21,799 nucleotides of DNA from Proteiniphilum sp. UBA5283 (lineage in GTDB: Bacteria; Bacteroidota; Bacteroidia; Bacteroidales; Dysgonomonadaceae), in contig DHSP01000034.1 of assembly GCA_002408485.1 (NCBI GenBank), positions 5,430-27,228 on the forward strand, in the 5' to 3' direction. The notes below the pieces were generated by a model. It worked only from the letters and a program-made list of their open reading frames with translations, was not told the origin of the DNA and ran no database searches. Position 1 is the first letter of the stretch, and every line of letters begins with the position of its first letter. The position numbers were made by a program, and so were the translations under genes. Positions 5,858 to 13,906 of this stretch are shown here, piece after piece.

Positions 5858-8590
5858 TTAATAAAAGAGCCAGTCTACGGTTTCGCTTGAATCATCATCT
5901 GTGAGCCCTGCATTTCTGGGGGAGACCTCCGACGTGGTAAAGCCCAGCATCAGCAGCACACCGTTTCCAAGATTCAGGGTGTGCCTGCCGGGAGAAAAGG
6001 AATAGGTGTGGACATTCAATGCCGGCATACCCGATAGCTGAACCGCGTTCAACAGAACGGGATCGGCCTGGCCATACAGATTGGCAGAAGCGTCGGTTTC
6101 CAGCGTAGGTGCTTTTGCATACGCCCTCTGATCATCCCTGAAGTATCCTATCAGCAACTTCACAGAATCGGCTGTTTCAAATTCCAGGGTTGTTCCGTTT
6201 TCTCTTTGAGAAGCTGCATCCAGTCTGAATGCTTTCATATGCTGTAGCTCAGGCGCTATCTCTTCAATCACTGACTCACCTCTTGCTTGTAGCCTTTGTC
6301 CCTTTGTTAAGATTACCTGTTCCGTTTTTGGGCTGATAATTTTCACCTCTGCAGGGATCAGTGGCACTACTTGCGCATCGCTCTTCTCCTGCCTGTCGGA
6401 CTTCAGCAATTGAATGTTCTCCCTGAAATTATGCAGCTCCTGTTCATAATGAGGCAGCAGCTCTGCCCAGGTTTTATTTTTACCATCATCGCCTCCGATG
6501 GGTATCCTCCTTTGTGCTGTCTGCATGCTGTTGGCGTAATAATAGGTATCTTCTGTCAGTTCCACCAGCCTTCTGTAATGTTCCAGGCTCTCCTCCAGCA
6601 GTGGCAGGGCCTCCTCCAGAGATGCAATATCTTTGCTGTACTGATAGTCAAGTACCTTCACTGCAGCGTTCACCTTGGCGTGAAAGAACCAGGCAAACTC
6701 CCTGTAAGCGTATACATCATTCTGCAGACGCAAGAACTCGTCCCTGTTCCTGGTAACACGTTTCTCTGCCTTGTCGATGGCAGCAACGGCCAGATCGCCA
6801 TGCTTCACAACCTCATCCACAATCTGCAGCGGCAACTCGCCCGTGTGCGGTATGTTTTTCCATTTTCTCTCAACATACTCAATCAGCTTTTCTCCTTCGG
6901 GCCCGCACGACTCATAAAAGCCGGGATATATTTTGTACTTGTAGGGGTTGACCAGCTGACTCATAAACATTCCCAGCAACAAGGTCTGCCTGTTTCCCTC
7001 GGTGATGCCAAACCTTCTTAGCAACTTGGGTGATATTTCACCGATCTGCTCATACGCTTCCAAAATATTGGCCGATTCATCTCCGGCGCCATAGTAGCTG
7101 TCAAGCTGACTGCTCCAGTAAGATATCTCCTGGCTCCTTTCCCGATTGGCTTTCCATGCATAACGGCCCCACGCCTTATACCAGATCCAGTCCCTGTCCG
7201 TCTGCTTCAGGCGTTCCCCTCCGGGCAGCTTATCGGCTGTATAAGGCCAGTCCCAATAGGACGCCTGCGGATACACATGCAGTCCGTTTGCTCCATGTAC
7301 CTCGTGCATTGCCTGAACCGATTTCTGAATAAAGTCGGGGGAGCCATACCTGAAAGGCTCCAGGTTGGCCAGAATATGCACATTGTCGATATGAACCGAC
7401 CCGAGTGAACTGAGGTCCTGATGAATTTTTGACCAGGGCCCGCGGGGTTCATAGGTTGTAAGAGACTCCCCGTTGTATTTGTGCATGGTGTACAGGTTTC
7501 TGTATATGGGAAGCGCTTCGTCCATCACCATTTTCGCATCCGTATCGTGTGCACGGACAATAATAGGCGGTTCATCGATACGGCCCGAAGCTTTCAGTCC
7601 ATCCCTGACCCCCGGGATGACCGTCTTTGTAAACCACTCCACATCATCCTCGTAGGTAGCCATTGCTTCACCCAGACAGACCAACAAGCCCACATTGGGA
7701 TACTTCTCAACGAAAGCGGCAATCGACTTTTGTGTATAGTCCGCGATCAACGGCGTGATGGGTCTGTTTCGGTCCTGTGTCTGAATCCCGTAGTGCTCCG
7801 CAAATGGCTTTGACACCAGTATATTATAAAACATTTGTATCACATAGATTCCCCGCTTATCCGCCTCTTCGGTCAGAAAGGAGAAGATTTCCTCGTTCTT
7901 TCTGAATGTCTCCTCATCCACCTCCACTGCGAACGGATAGTCGTCCAGCTTCACCAGCGAAGCAAACGGATGTCCGTTCCACAAATAGAGGGAGTTCATC
8001 CTGTTCTCGACAAGCATATCGAGGTACTCAATCCACAATTCTTTGTCGTAGAACCAGGGAAACGTTTCCGGGGTATAGGGATATTCATACACCGTCCTCC
8101 CCGGAAGATAATAAGGTTTCTGAACTCCGATGCAGGCGCCCCGCATCACCATCTCCGGTGCATCCGACAACTTTACCGGCAGAGGTTGTCCCTCCCTGAT
8201 TCTATCCGAAAGCTCGTAACATCCATAAAGGGCTCCCGACGCATCTTTGCCATACACCAGCGTGTGATTATTATCGGTATCCATGTAAAAGCCCTCATTG
8301 CCTAAACTCTCCGGCAGCGAGAACCCCAACTGTCCTGCAATGGCGGAAGCAAGTGAATCTCCTTTTTCCAGAATCCAGAAGGTCTTCCCGCTATCATCCC
8401 CGGGATTTGCAGAAGTACTCTCCTCAATAACTACTTTATATTTTAATCCTTCCAGGCTGTTTTTCAACCGTTCAGATCCAAACAATACTCTTTCCGACGC
8501 ATGTGGTGTAACACGGATCACCACACTCTCTTTTTTGCATGATGCCAGGCAGAGCAGCGCGGCCAGCATAAACAATACTCTTAATTTCAT
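5858..8590 (-). CDS. Large lipoprotein with GH67-N-like domain and probable TIM barrel; orphan glycosidase candidate
   Basis: This 910-residue protein starts with a clear lipoprotein signal (LLCLASC, C18). Residues about 20-145 resemble the alpha/beta domain that precedes the barrel in GH67/GH20-type enzymes, ending in the recognisable SGALYGCYELSDRIREG. Residues about 150-500 look like a TIM barrel rich in aromatic and acidic residues: LWNGHPF at about 203-209, CLGEAMATYED with E308, KYNGES with E375, ANLEPF with E411 and YPQASYWDWPY at about 440-450. A helical region (about 500-740) and a beta-sandwich (about 750-910) follow. I cannot assign a CAZy family: it lacks the GH115 pattern, and only the N-terminal domain suggests GH67. 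It is probably an exo-acting glycosidase, perhaps on a uronic acid, attached to the envelope. E308, E375 and E411 are candidate catalytic residues by position only. Confidence 0.65.
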   Translation of the reverse strand: MKLRVLFMLAALLCLASCKKESVVIRVTPHASERVLFGSERLKNSLEGLKYKVVIEESTSANPGDDSGKTFWILEKGDSLASAIAGQLGFSLPESLGNEGFYMDTDNNHTLVYGKDASGALYGCYELSDRIREGQPLPVKLSDAPEMVMRGACIGVQKPYYLPGRTVYEYPYTPETFPWFYDKELWIEYLDMLVENRMNSLYLWNGHPFASLVKLDDYPFAVEVDEETFRKNEEIFSFLTEEADKRGIYVIQMFYNILVSKPFAEHYGIQTQDRNRPITPLIADYTQKSIAAFVEKYPNVGLLVCLGEAMATYEDDVEWFTKTVIPGVRDGLKASGRIDEPPIIVRAHDTDAKMVMDEALPIYRNLYTMHKYNGESLTTYEPRGPWSKIHQDLSSLGSVHIDNVHILANLEPFRYGSPDFIQKSVQAMHEVHGANGLHVYPQASYWDWPYTADKLPGGERLKQTDRDWIWYKAWGRYAWKANRERSQEISYWSSQLDSYYGAGDESANILEAYEQIGEISPKLLRRFGITEGNRQTLLLGMFMSQLVNPYKYKIYPGFYESCGPEGEKLIEYVERKWKNIPHTGELPLQIVDEVVKHGDLAVAAIDKAEKRVTRNRDEFLRLQNDVYAYREFAWFFHAKVNAAVKVLDYQYSKDIASLEEALPLLEESLEHYRRLVELTEDTYYYANSMQTAQRRIPIGGDDGKNKTWAELLPHYEQELHNFRENIQLLKSDRQEKSDAQVVPLIPAEVKIISPKTEQVILTKGQRLQARGESVIEEIAPELQHMKAFRLDAASQRENGTTLEFETADSVKLLIGYFRDDQRAYAKAPTLETDASANLYGQADPVLLNAVQLSGMPALNVHTYSFSPGRHTLNLGNGVLLMLGFTTSEVSPRNAGLTDDDSSETVDWLFY

Positions 8591-8661
8591 CTTTTTTTCA
8601 GCTTCTTATATTGGGCATTCTTATCGTTATTAAGCAGGACGGAAAGAACTCCTTTCTGTAC

Positions 8662-10887
8662 TCAAAATGCATAGGACACGACGACCTCTTCACCCGCTTC
8701 AATCCAAAGCCTATAATCACTTCCGTCTATTTTTTCAATCTTCCCTCCTGTCGTTTTTGGAAGATTTTTACTGCTGAAAAAAAGATAACCGGCTCCTTCT
8801 GATGCCTTCACGCTGATGTGTTTCTGATCCATCCTGATTTTTATTTCTCCTCCGGGAGTAGGCACCGATCCCTCCATCCACTTCAATCCTCCCAGATGCG
8901 GTTTGAGGGAAAACTCACTATATCCTGCTTTCACGGGCTGAATACCCAGATAATATTTACCGAGCAGATAGATGGGGCTGGCTCCCCAGGAGTGGCAAAG
9001 GCTTTTCCCATAAGGCCGGCCATACATGGCAAGGTGTTCTGTGCCCCGATCTTCGGGGTTATATTTTTCCCAGAAAGAGGTAGCCCCCTCTCGGATCATT
9101 CCGCCCCAGTAATCTTTCATCTCCTGCATCACCAGATCGTGCTCCCTCAGTTCACACAAAGCTTCCAGTTCGTAGAAACGCATGTAGGGAGTCGTGATTT
9201 TCATGATGGAATCGTTTAACAGCACCGATTTCTTGACCGATTGTTTCTGCGCAGGAGTCAGGTAATCATAAAATACCGCAAACATGTTGGCATAGCGGGT
9301 TATCGCCGTCTGCTGAACATTGTTCAAACGGCTGTGAACCAATGCCTGCCGCTCCTCATTCCAAAAAGCAGGTATCAGCTTCTTCCTGAGTTCGTTTGCC
9401 AGTCTGTCATATTTCGCCCGTTCCTCCTCGTTGCCGTTCAGTCCGGCACAAAGCGACATCGTCTCCAGACTCCGGCAGAAGAGCACCTGTTCAAAAGAGA
9501 GTTCCCCCTGTTTTTCCATGTAGCCGTCTGCCCAGTCCACAAACACCCAGTCGCCGGCAAGCCCCTCCACCATTCCGTTGTTGTTGGTGCGCCCCAGCAC
9601 GTATTCCATCAAGGACTGCATGCGGGGATATATCTGTGAGATAAATTGCTTGTCGCCCGAAAACAGATAATAGTCGTAGATAGACATAAACCAGTAGAAG
9701 GTATAATCCATAATCGTGTTGATATGGCTGGTTACCGGATCCTTCCCGCCCAAAAGCCAGATGCTGTTTTTAACGGTCTGTGAATCAAAAAAGATGTAGT
9801 AATTCATCAGATAACTCTGGTAGGCGTCGCCGCTCCACACCCATCGGTCCCGCTTTATACCGTCTATAAAAAACTCCCGTGTTGTGAGATGCATCGTATA
9901 GGCACTCACATCCCATATCTTATTCAGCTCCTCGTCGCTGCTCCGAAAAGAGCCCCGGTAGGCCTCCGGCTTATACTCATACAGCATGCTTACGCCGTTG
10001 TACTTCACCCCTTCATCTTTTGTGATATAGACATACCGGAATGCCTTGCTGTTTACCAGGGTAAACGTATCCGTGAGGCCGTATATAAGCCCTGCCGATT
10101 CATCCCTGACCCTGCCATCGCTGATGAATAATCTGTCCAGTGTTTCGCAATATGCCTTATCCAGTGCCTCCTCGCGGCTTTCACCGTAATAGATCTGCAT
10201 CGTTCCGCTACCACTCAGTTTTTCAAACTGCAGAAATCCAATCGTCTCCTTTCCGAAATCGTACAGCTCCCCCCCGTTCACCCCCTCTTTCCGGTCGGCC
10301 CCGAGCGGTGTTACTGCAAGCCTGTATGCCGAGGGCAGCGCATCGATCGAATTAAAACTGCCCGATCCTGCCCTGTAATAGGTGGTGGCTGAGGTGTCAC
10401 TGGCCTTCCCGCTTTCATCGATCCACTCTTTGTCTTCGAAAGTCACTCTCCACGAATCATCCGATTTTACGGTTCTGCCATTCACAAAAATTGCCGGGGG
10501 AGTAGCCTGATTCCATACTTTGATGTTGAGCTGATGTTTTCCTGCGGGCAGCAGAAACTTGTCAGGCATTCCGAACTGCAGCTTCCCATCCAGCTTGATG
10601 TTGTAGGTTCCCTCCACATTTATTTCAATCTCTTCCGGTTCCGACAGATCCAGTTCCTTGCTGAATTCCACCACCACGTAGTGACTGTCTATCTTCCAGA
10701 AGGGTGGGAAAAAAGCCCCCCTTTCGGTGCGGCGGTTATTCATCTTGTTCCCCAGCCAAATCTCATAGTCCCCCGGATACCAGATCCAGGTGGCGGGAGT
10801 TGCTGCTTGCATAAGCAGTTGAGAGATCATCATCATTCCCGTGATCAGCAGAAATTTGTTTTTAACGATTGAAATTATTTTATGCAT
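8662..10887 (-). CDS. GH78 alpha-L-rhamnosidase, exported
   Basis: This 741-residue enzyme removes terminal alpha-L-rhamnose with inversion. A signal peptide (about 1-28, ending LLMQAA) sends it to the periplasm. Beta domains (about 30-310) precede the (alpha/alpha)6 barrel, which opens with FFIDGIKRDRWVWSGD at 339-354. D342 and D354 match the conserved acidic positions. The general acid, Glu in characterised enzymes, is at D347 or is missing (R348), depending on alignment. GATSFWE with E607 fits the general-base motif, and HSWGASP follows. The Met at 10887 is chosen because it gives a normal signal peptide; an in-frame Met at 10944 would add 19 polar residues and cover an unusual leader element. 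The gene follows the oxidoreductase after about 102 nt and is followed after 71 nt by the orphan hydrolase. Family is clear; fine specificity is not. Confidence 0.88.
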   Translation of the reverse strand: MHKIISIVKNKFLLITGMMMISQLLMQAATPATWIWYPGDYEIWLGNKMNNRRTERGAFFPPFWKIDSHYVVVEFSKELDLSEPEEIEINVEGTYNIKLDGKLQFGMPDKFLLPAGKHQLNIKVWNQATPPAIFVNGRTVKSDDSWRVTFEDKEWIDESGKASDTSATTYYRAGSGSFNSIDALPSAYRLAVTPLGADRKEGVNGGELYDFGKETIGFLQFEKLSGSGTMQIYYGESREEALDKAYCETLDRLFISDGRVRDESAGLIYGLTDTFTLVNSKAFRYVYITKDEGVKYNGVSMLYEYKPEAYRGSFRSSDEELNKIWDVSAYTMHLTTREFFIDGIKRDRWVWSGDAYQSYLMNYYIFFDSQTVKNSIWLLGGKDPVTSHINTIMDYTFYWFMSIYDYYLFSGDKQFISQIYPRMQSLMEYVLGRTNNNGMVEGLAGDWVFVDWADGYMEKQGELSFEQVLFCRSLETMSLCAGLNGNEEERAKYDRLANELRKKLIPAFWNEERQALVHSRLNNVQQTAITRYANMFAVFYDYLTPAQKQSVKKSVLLNDSIMKITTPYMRFYELEALCELREHDLVMQEMKDYWGGMIREGATSFWEKYNPEDRGTEHLAMYGRPYGKSLCHSWGASPIYLLGKYYLGIQPVKAGYSEFSLKPHLGGLKWMEGSVPTPGGEIKIRMDQKHISVKASEGAGYLFFSSKNLPKTTGGKIEKIDGSDYRLWIEAGEEVVVSYAF

Positions 10888-10989
10888 AATGAAATGAGTA
10901 TTAAAATTAGTATCACACAAGGAGGTGATTAAAGCGAGTTTCATATGATACCTTTGAAAAACAGATAATTTTAGTCATATGAGAAGGGT
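10888..10989 (-). promoter_or_regulatory. Structured leader before the GH78 gene with an anti-Shine-Dalgarno-like loop
   Basis: The 102-base gap can fold as nested stems on the minus strand: outer TAAAATTA with TAATTTTA, inner GTATCA with TGATAC. The loop contains AATCACCTCCTTG (around 10919-10930), which copies the 3' end of 16S rRNA and is the exact 11-base complement of the Shine-Dalgarno sequence before the GH141-like gene in the same transcript. The stems are short and AT-rich, so the structure is tentative and the match may be chance. Confidence 0.35.
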
Positions 10990-12060
10990 TTATATATTCA
11001 GATTTTGCTCCTGCAGGATGTCGTAGACCTTGATTATTTTTCCTGATTGAAGTGAACGATCCATGGCATGAAGCAGGGCAACGGTGCCCACTCCCTCCCT
11101 GATATCGGGATAAGCAGTAAAACCCTGCTCTATGCTGTCCGCAAAATACTCCAGATAGTTCTGATACTCACCAGCATGATGACTCTGCCCTTCGAACCGG
11201 AAATAGTAGTTTTTATAGTGGTCTCCCCAGGTTATCATTTTCTCTTCACCGCTGCGGGTGGTTACCGCGTAGCGTAACTCGTGATAATCCGCCTGGCTTG
11301 CCCCGTAGGTACCCCTGAGGATGCAACTCATCCTGCTGTCACGCGTCGGTGGCTGCGTGGGAGAAGTATAGACCCCGCTTACCCGAGCAACCCTTCCATC
11401 CCTGGCACGAAAAATAAAATGCATGGTGTCTTCATTCTTCAGGCCGGCTTCTATTCCGTTCGGGCTGATCATCCCAAAGCCCACCACCTCCTCAATGTCC
11501 GGCATATACCACCGGATAAAATCCACAGGGTGGCTCAACCCGCCATAAAGCCATTTGAAGTCGGATCTTAACGACCACTCCTTACTCAGGAACCAATGGT
11601 GATCGGCATGATAGTATGCTTCTATTGTGATTAAATCACCAATGACACCCTCCTCGAAGTCTGCCCGCTGCCGCTTCATCGGTTCAAAGAAACGGGAACT
11701 CTGGCCGACAAAGACTTTTCGTTGCTGCGTCTCTGCCAGTTCCGTCAACTCCTTTGCAAGTGACAGATCATGGATGAATGGCTTCGTGCAGACCACATGT
11801 TTCCCTTTTGCCAGTGCCTGTTTTACGTGGGTTGCATGAAGGTTGTCGGGGGTATAAATAGCGATGATATCAATATCGGGATTATCAAGCAGCTCTTCGT
11901 AATCGGTGGTGTAAGTCCGGAGATTAAATTCCTCTGCACGTTGAATGCAAAGATCTTCATTTCTGTCACAGATATTCACCAGATTCAACCTGCTGCTTGT
12001 GAGTACGGCCGAGATGGCACTTCTGCCTTCTCCCAGTCCAAGGATAGCGATGTTTTGCAT
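10990..12060 (-). CDS. Gfo/Idh/MocA-family NAD(P)-dependent oxidoreductase
   Basis: This 356-residue cytoplasmic enzyme has an N-terminal Rossmann domain with the dinucleotide motif ILGLGEGRSA (about 6-15) and the family's lysine-proline motif as CTKPF (K93, P94; EKP in most members). The C-terminal alpha/beta domain carries YGGLSHPVDFIRWY (about 172-185), where H177 and D180 sit at the usual catalytic positions. There is no signal peptide, in contrast to the Tat-exported oxidoreductases of many Bacteroidota loci. Such enzymes oxidise or reduce sugar hydroxyls; a role in converting one of the released sugars is likely, but the sugar cannot be named. Its start codon lies 1 nt after the stop of the GH141-like gene, so the two are probably translationally coupled. 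Confidence 0.88.
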   Translation of the reverse strand: MQNIAILGLGEGRSAISAVLTSSRLNLVNICDRNEDLCIQRAEEFNLRTYTTDYEELLDNPDIDIIAIYTPDNLHATHVKQALAKGKHVVCTKPFIHDLSLAKELTELAETQQRKVFVGQSSRFFEPMKRQRADFEEGVIGDLITIEAYYHADHHWFLSKEWSLRSDFKWLYGGLSHPVDFIRWYMPDIEEVVGFGMISPNGIEAGLKNEDTMHFIFRARDGRVARVSGVYTSPTQPPTRDSRMSCILRGTYGASQADYHELRYAVTTRSGEEKMITWGDHYKNYYFRFEGQSHHAGEYQNYLEYFADSIEQGFTAYPDIREGVGTVALLHAMDRSLQSGKIIKVYDILQEQNLNI

Positions 12061-12061
12061 A

Positions 12062-13891
12062 TCATTCGAATAAATAATGAAATTCTTTTATTGGGCCCGC
12101 ATTTACTTTCACACTGTCATTTACCATCGGCCCGTTATTTTCCCATACATTTCCCGGACCATTGGCATTCTGAAGGAACTTTTCCCCTTCTGTCCAGTTG
12201 TCCTTCACGGTTATGAATGAAGATCCTTCATCCGTATAGAGGTAAAACCAGTGAGAAGGGATGTGCACGTAGCCCGGGCTATATATATCGTGAATGTAGT
12301 TTTCTGAAACAAGCGTTCCCGGCTGATTTCCCAGGGTGTATATCCCGGCCACATCAAACATATGTTTCGCGTAATGATGGATATGATTGGCATGAACGGT
12401 ATTGTCCCGCATGACTCCCGGATTGCTGTTCCACCCCCATCCCAGGCTTATTCCGGTGTAGGACACTTCCCTGATTTCGTTGTGCGCAATAAGAATATTG
12501 TTTACATACCCTGCTGCAATGGCTACGCAACCCCAATCTTCGTTTGTCACATCCTCGAAAAGATTGTTCACAATTTGCTGATGAGTGCAGACCTCTCTCT
12601 GATCCCACGGGTTATAGGGATAGTGCGTTTCGTGTGCCGATGGGGAGAAGCTGCCGATCACCATGCCGTTTCCGCCGATATCCTTGAAGAGAGAGCCCTC
12701 CACTTTTCCTCCGCTGTTGCCCAGCCCATAGTCTAACCCCGTAGAGGCCAGATGCGTGAAAAGACATCGATCGAAATCAATATTTTTCGTTCCCGACAGC
12801 GTGACGGCAGCTGCAGGCCGCCCAAGCCACCCCTGGTTGTCCAGATCGTGGTTACCCTCCCTTTTCATTTTGGGATGAATCCGATACGCTTCCGTCAGGT
12901 ACATCCCCGCCTGCAACGGGACATGCCCTTTTTCAGTGGGGCGCATCCAGGTAGTATGGCTGAACTGAATATTTCTGAACTGAATATTTTCTACAGGGCG
13001 ATCAAGCGTACCCACTATCGACACCAGCGTTTCAATTGCAGGCACAACCACATTCAGGTTGTTGATATCTTCGTCTTCACGCGGCATATAGTACAATTTC
13101 TGTTCCCTGAAATCATGAAACCATTCACCCGGCTCATCGAGTAATGCCATCGCGTTGGTCAGGTAAAATGCAGACTCACTACCGGAGGTCGTCATCGGAC
13201 TGGGCCAGGGACGGACAAACTGCAGCCTGCTCTCCGGATGATGGAACCGTACGGCTGCAGAATCACCGCTCACCTCAATCGATTTGATCCGAAGGTTGGA
13301 GATGCACCACATCTGATGCAGCACCATCTCCGCGTAAGGAGCATCGAGCACGGCCTCCACAGCCTTAGCAGGCACCCAAAGAATTTGATTCTCCACATCA
13401 TTCTGCCGTATCCGGCTCATATTCTCAAAATCGGCCACATCTCTGGCACGTATCGCTTTCCTGCCGTTTACCCAGAGTTGACGAAAGTCCAAAGGGCGAC
13501 CGTTATAATCGGGCACATCTGCCACCCAATATTGGCCGGACTGCTTCCATCCACCGACCAGCATACCTCCGCTGATCGTCACCTTCGCTCCCTCATCTGC
13601 GGAGATGGTTGTGGGTGATTCGGCGGTTCCGCTATCTTCGGGACGTAGACGAATCGGTTCATACACATAGTATGTACCCTCTTTCAGGATGATATTTATT
13701 CCATCCTCTATCCCGGGCATTTCTACCCTGCGCATTTCACGGGCCCGTTGCAGGGCTTCCTGTAGCGTCTGGAGCGGATACTCCACCGAACCTTTATTCC
13801 GGTCGCTGCCATCAGGCGATATCCATATTTCCATGGCAAAGAGTCCGGAAAAAAAACAACTGATCAGAATCGTTATACCCAATCTTTTCAT
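12062..13891 (-). CDS. GH141-like right-handed beta-helix glycosidase, exported
   Basis: This 609-residue protein has a signal peptide (about 1-19). A helix-capping region WISPDGSDRNKGSVEYPLQT (about 23-42) follows, with the EGTYYV and GWKQ elements typical of beta-helix carbohydrate-active proteins. FRQLWVNGRKAIRAR (about 136-150), NIQFSHTTWMRP (about 307-318) and FTHLASTGLDYG with KDIGGNGMVIG (about 378-413) resemble GH141, whose characterised members include an alpha-L-fucosidase of the rhamnogalacturonan-II system and a xylanase. Acidic candidates in the later helix turns are D513 in FDVAGIY and D554 in YTDEGSS. The assignment is by eye, and GH120 or a lyase-like beta-helix is less likely. 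It starts 13 nt after the GH127 gene behind a perfect Shine-Dalgarno sequence, and the GH127-GH141 order recalls the rhamnogalacturonan-II locus of B. thetaiotaomicron. Confidence 0.72.
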   Translation of the reverse strand: MKRLGITILISCFFSGLFAMEIWISPDGSDRNKGSVEYPLQTLQEALQRAREMRRVEMPGIEDGINIILKEGTYYVYEPIRLRPEDSGTAESPTTISADEGAKVTISGGMLVGGWKQSGQYWVADVPDYNGRPLDFRQLWVNGRKAIRARDVADFENMSRIRQNDVENQILWVPAKAVEAVLDAPYAEMVLHQMWCISNLRIKSIEVSGDSAAVRFHHPESRLQFVRPWPSPMTTSGSESAFYLTNAMALLDEPGEWFHDFREQKLYYMPREDEDINNLNVVVPAIETLVSIVGTLDRPVENIQFRNIQFSHTTWMRPTEKGHVPLQAGMYLTEAYRIHPKMKREGNHDLDNQGWLGRPAAAVTLSGTKNIDFDRCLFTHLASTGLDYGLGNSGGKVEGSLFKDIGGNGMVIGSFSPSAHETHYPYNPWDQREVCTHQQIVNNLFEDVTNEDWGCVAIAAGYVNNILIAHNEIREVSYTGISLGWGWNSNPGVMRDNTVHANHIHHYAKHMFDVAGIYTLGNQPGTLVSENYIHDIYSPGYVHIPSHWFYLYTDEGSSFITVKDNWTEGEKFLQNANGPGNVWENNGPMVNDSVKVNAGPIKEFHYLFE

Positions 13892-13906
13892 TCATCACCT
13901 CCTTTT
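13892..13906 (-). promoter_or_regulatory. Perfect Shine-Dalgarno sequence before the GH141-like gene
   Basis: The minus strand reads AAAAGGAGGTGATGA directly before the ATG at 13891, with GGAGG six bases from the start codon and overlapping the GH127 stop codon. It matches the complement of the 16S rRNA 3' end over eleven bases. The other starts I examined here (GH31, RhaM-like, URO-D-like, SusD, oxidoreductase) have no such sequence, as is usual in Bacteroidota. Confidence 0.75.

Noticed and set aside
5858..8590. GH115 or true GH67 alpha-glucuronidase for the 910-residue protein
   Set aside because: Only the N-terminal domain recalls GH67; the barrel motifs of GH67 and GH115 were not recognised.
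10888..10944. Upstream start for the GH78 gene
   Set aside because: The extra 19 residues are polar and would bury the signal peptide; the Met at 10887 gives a normal export signal.
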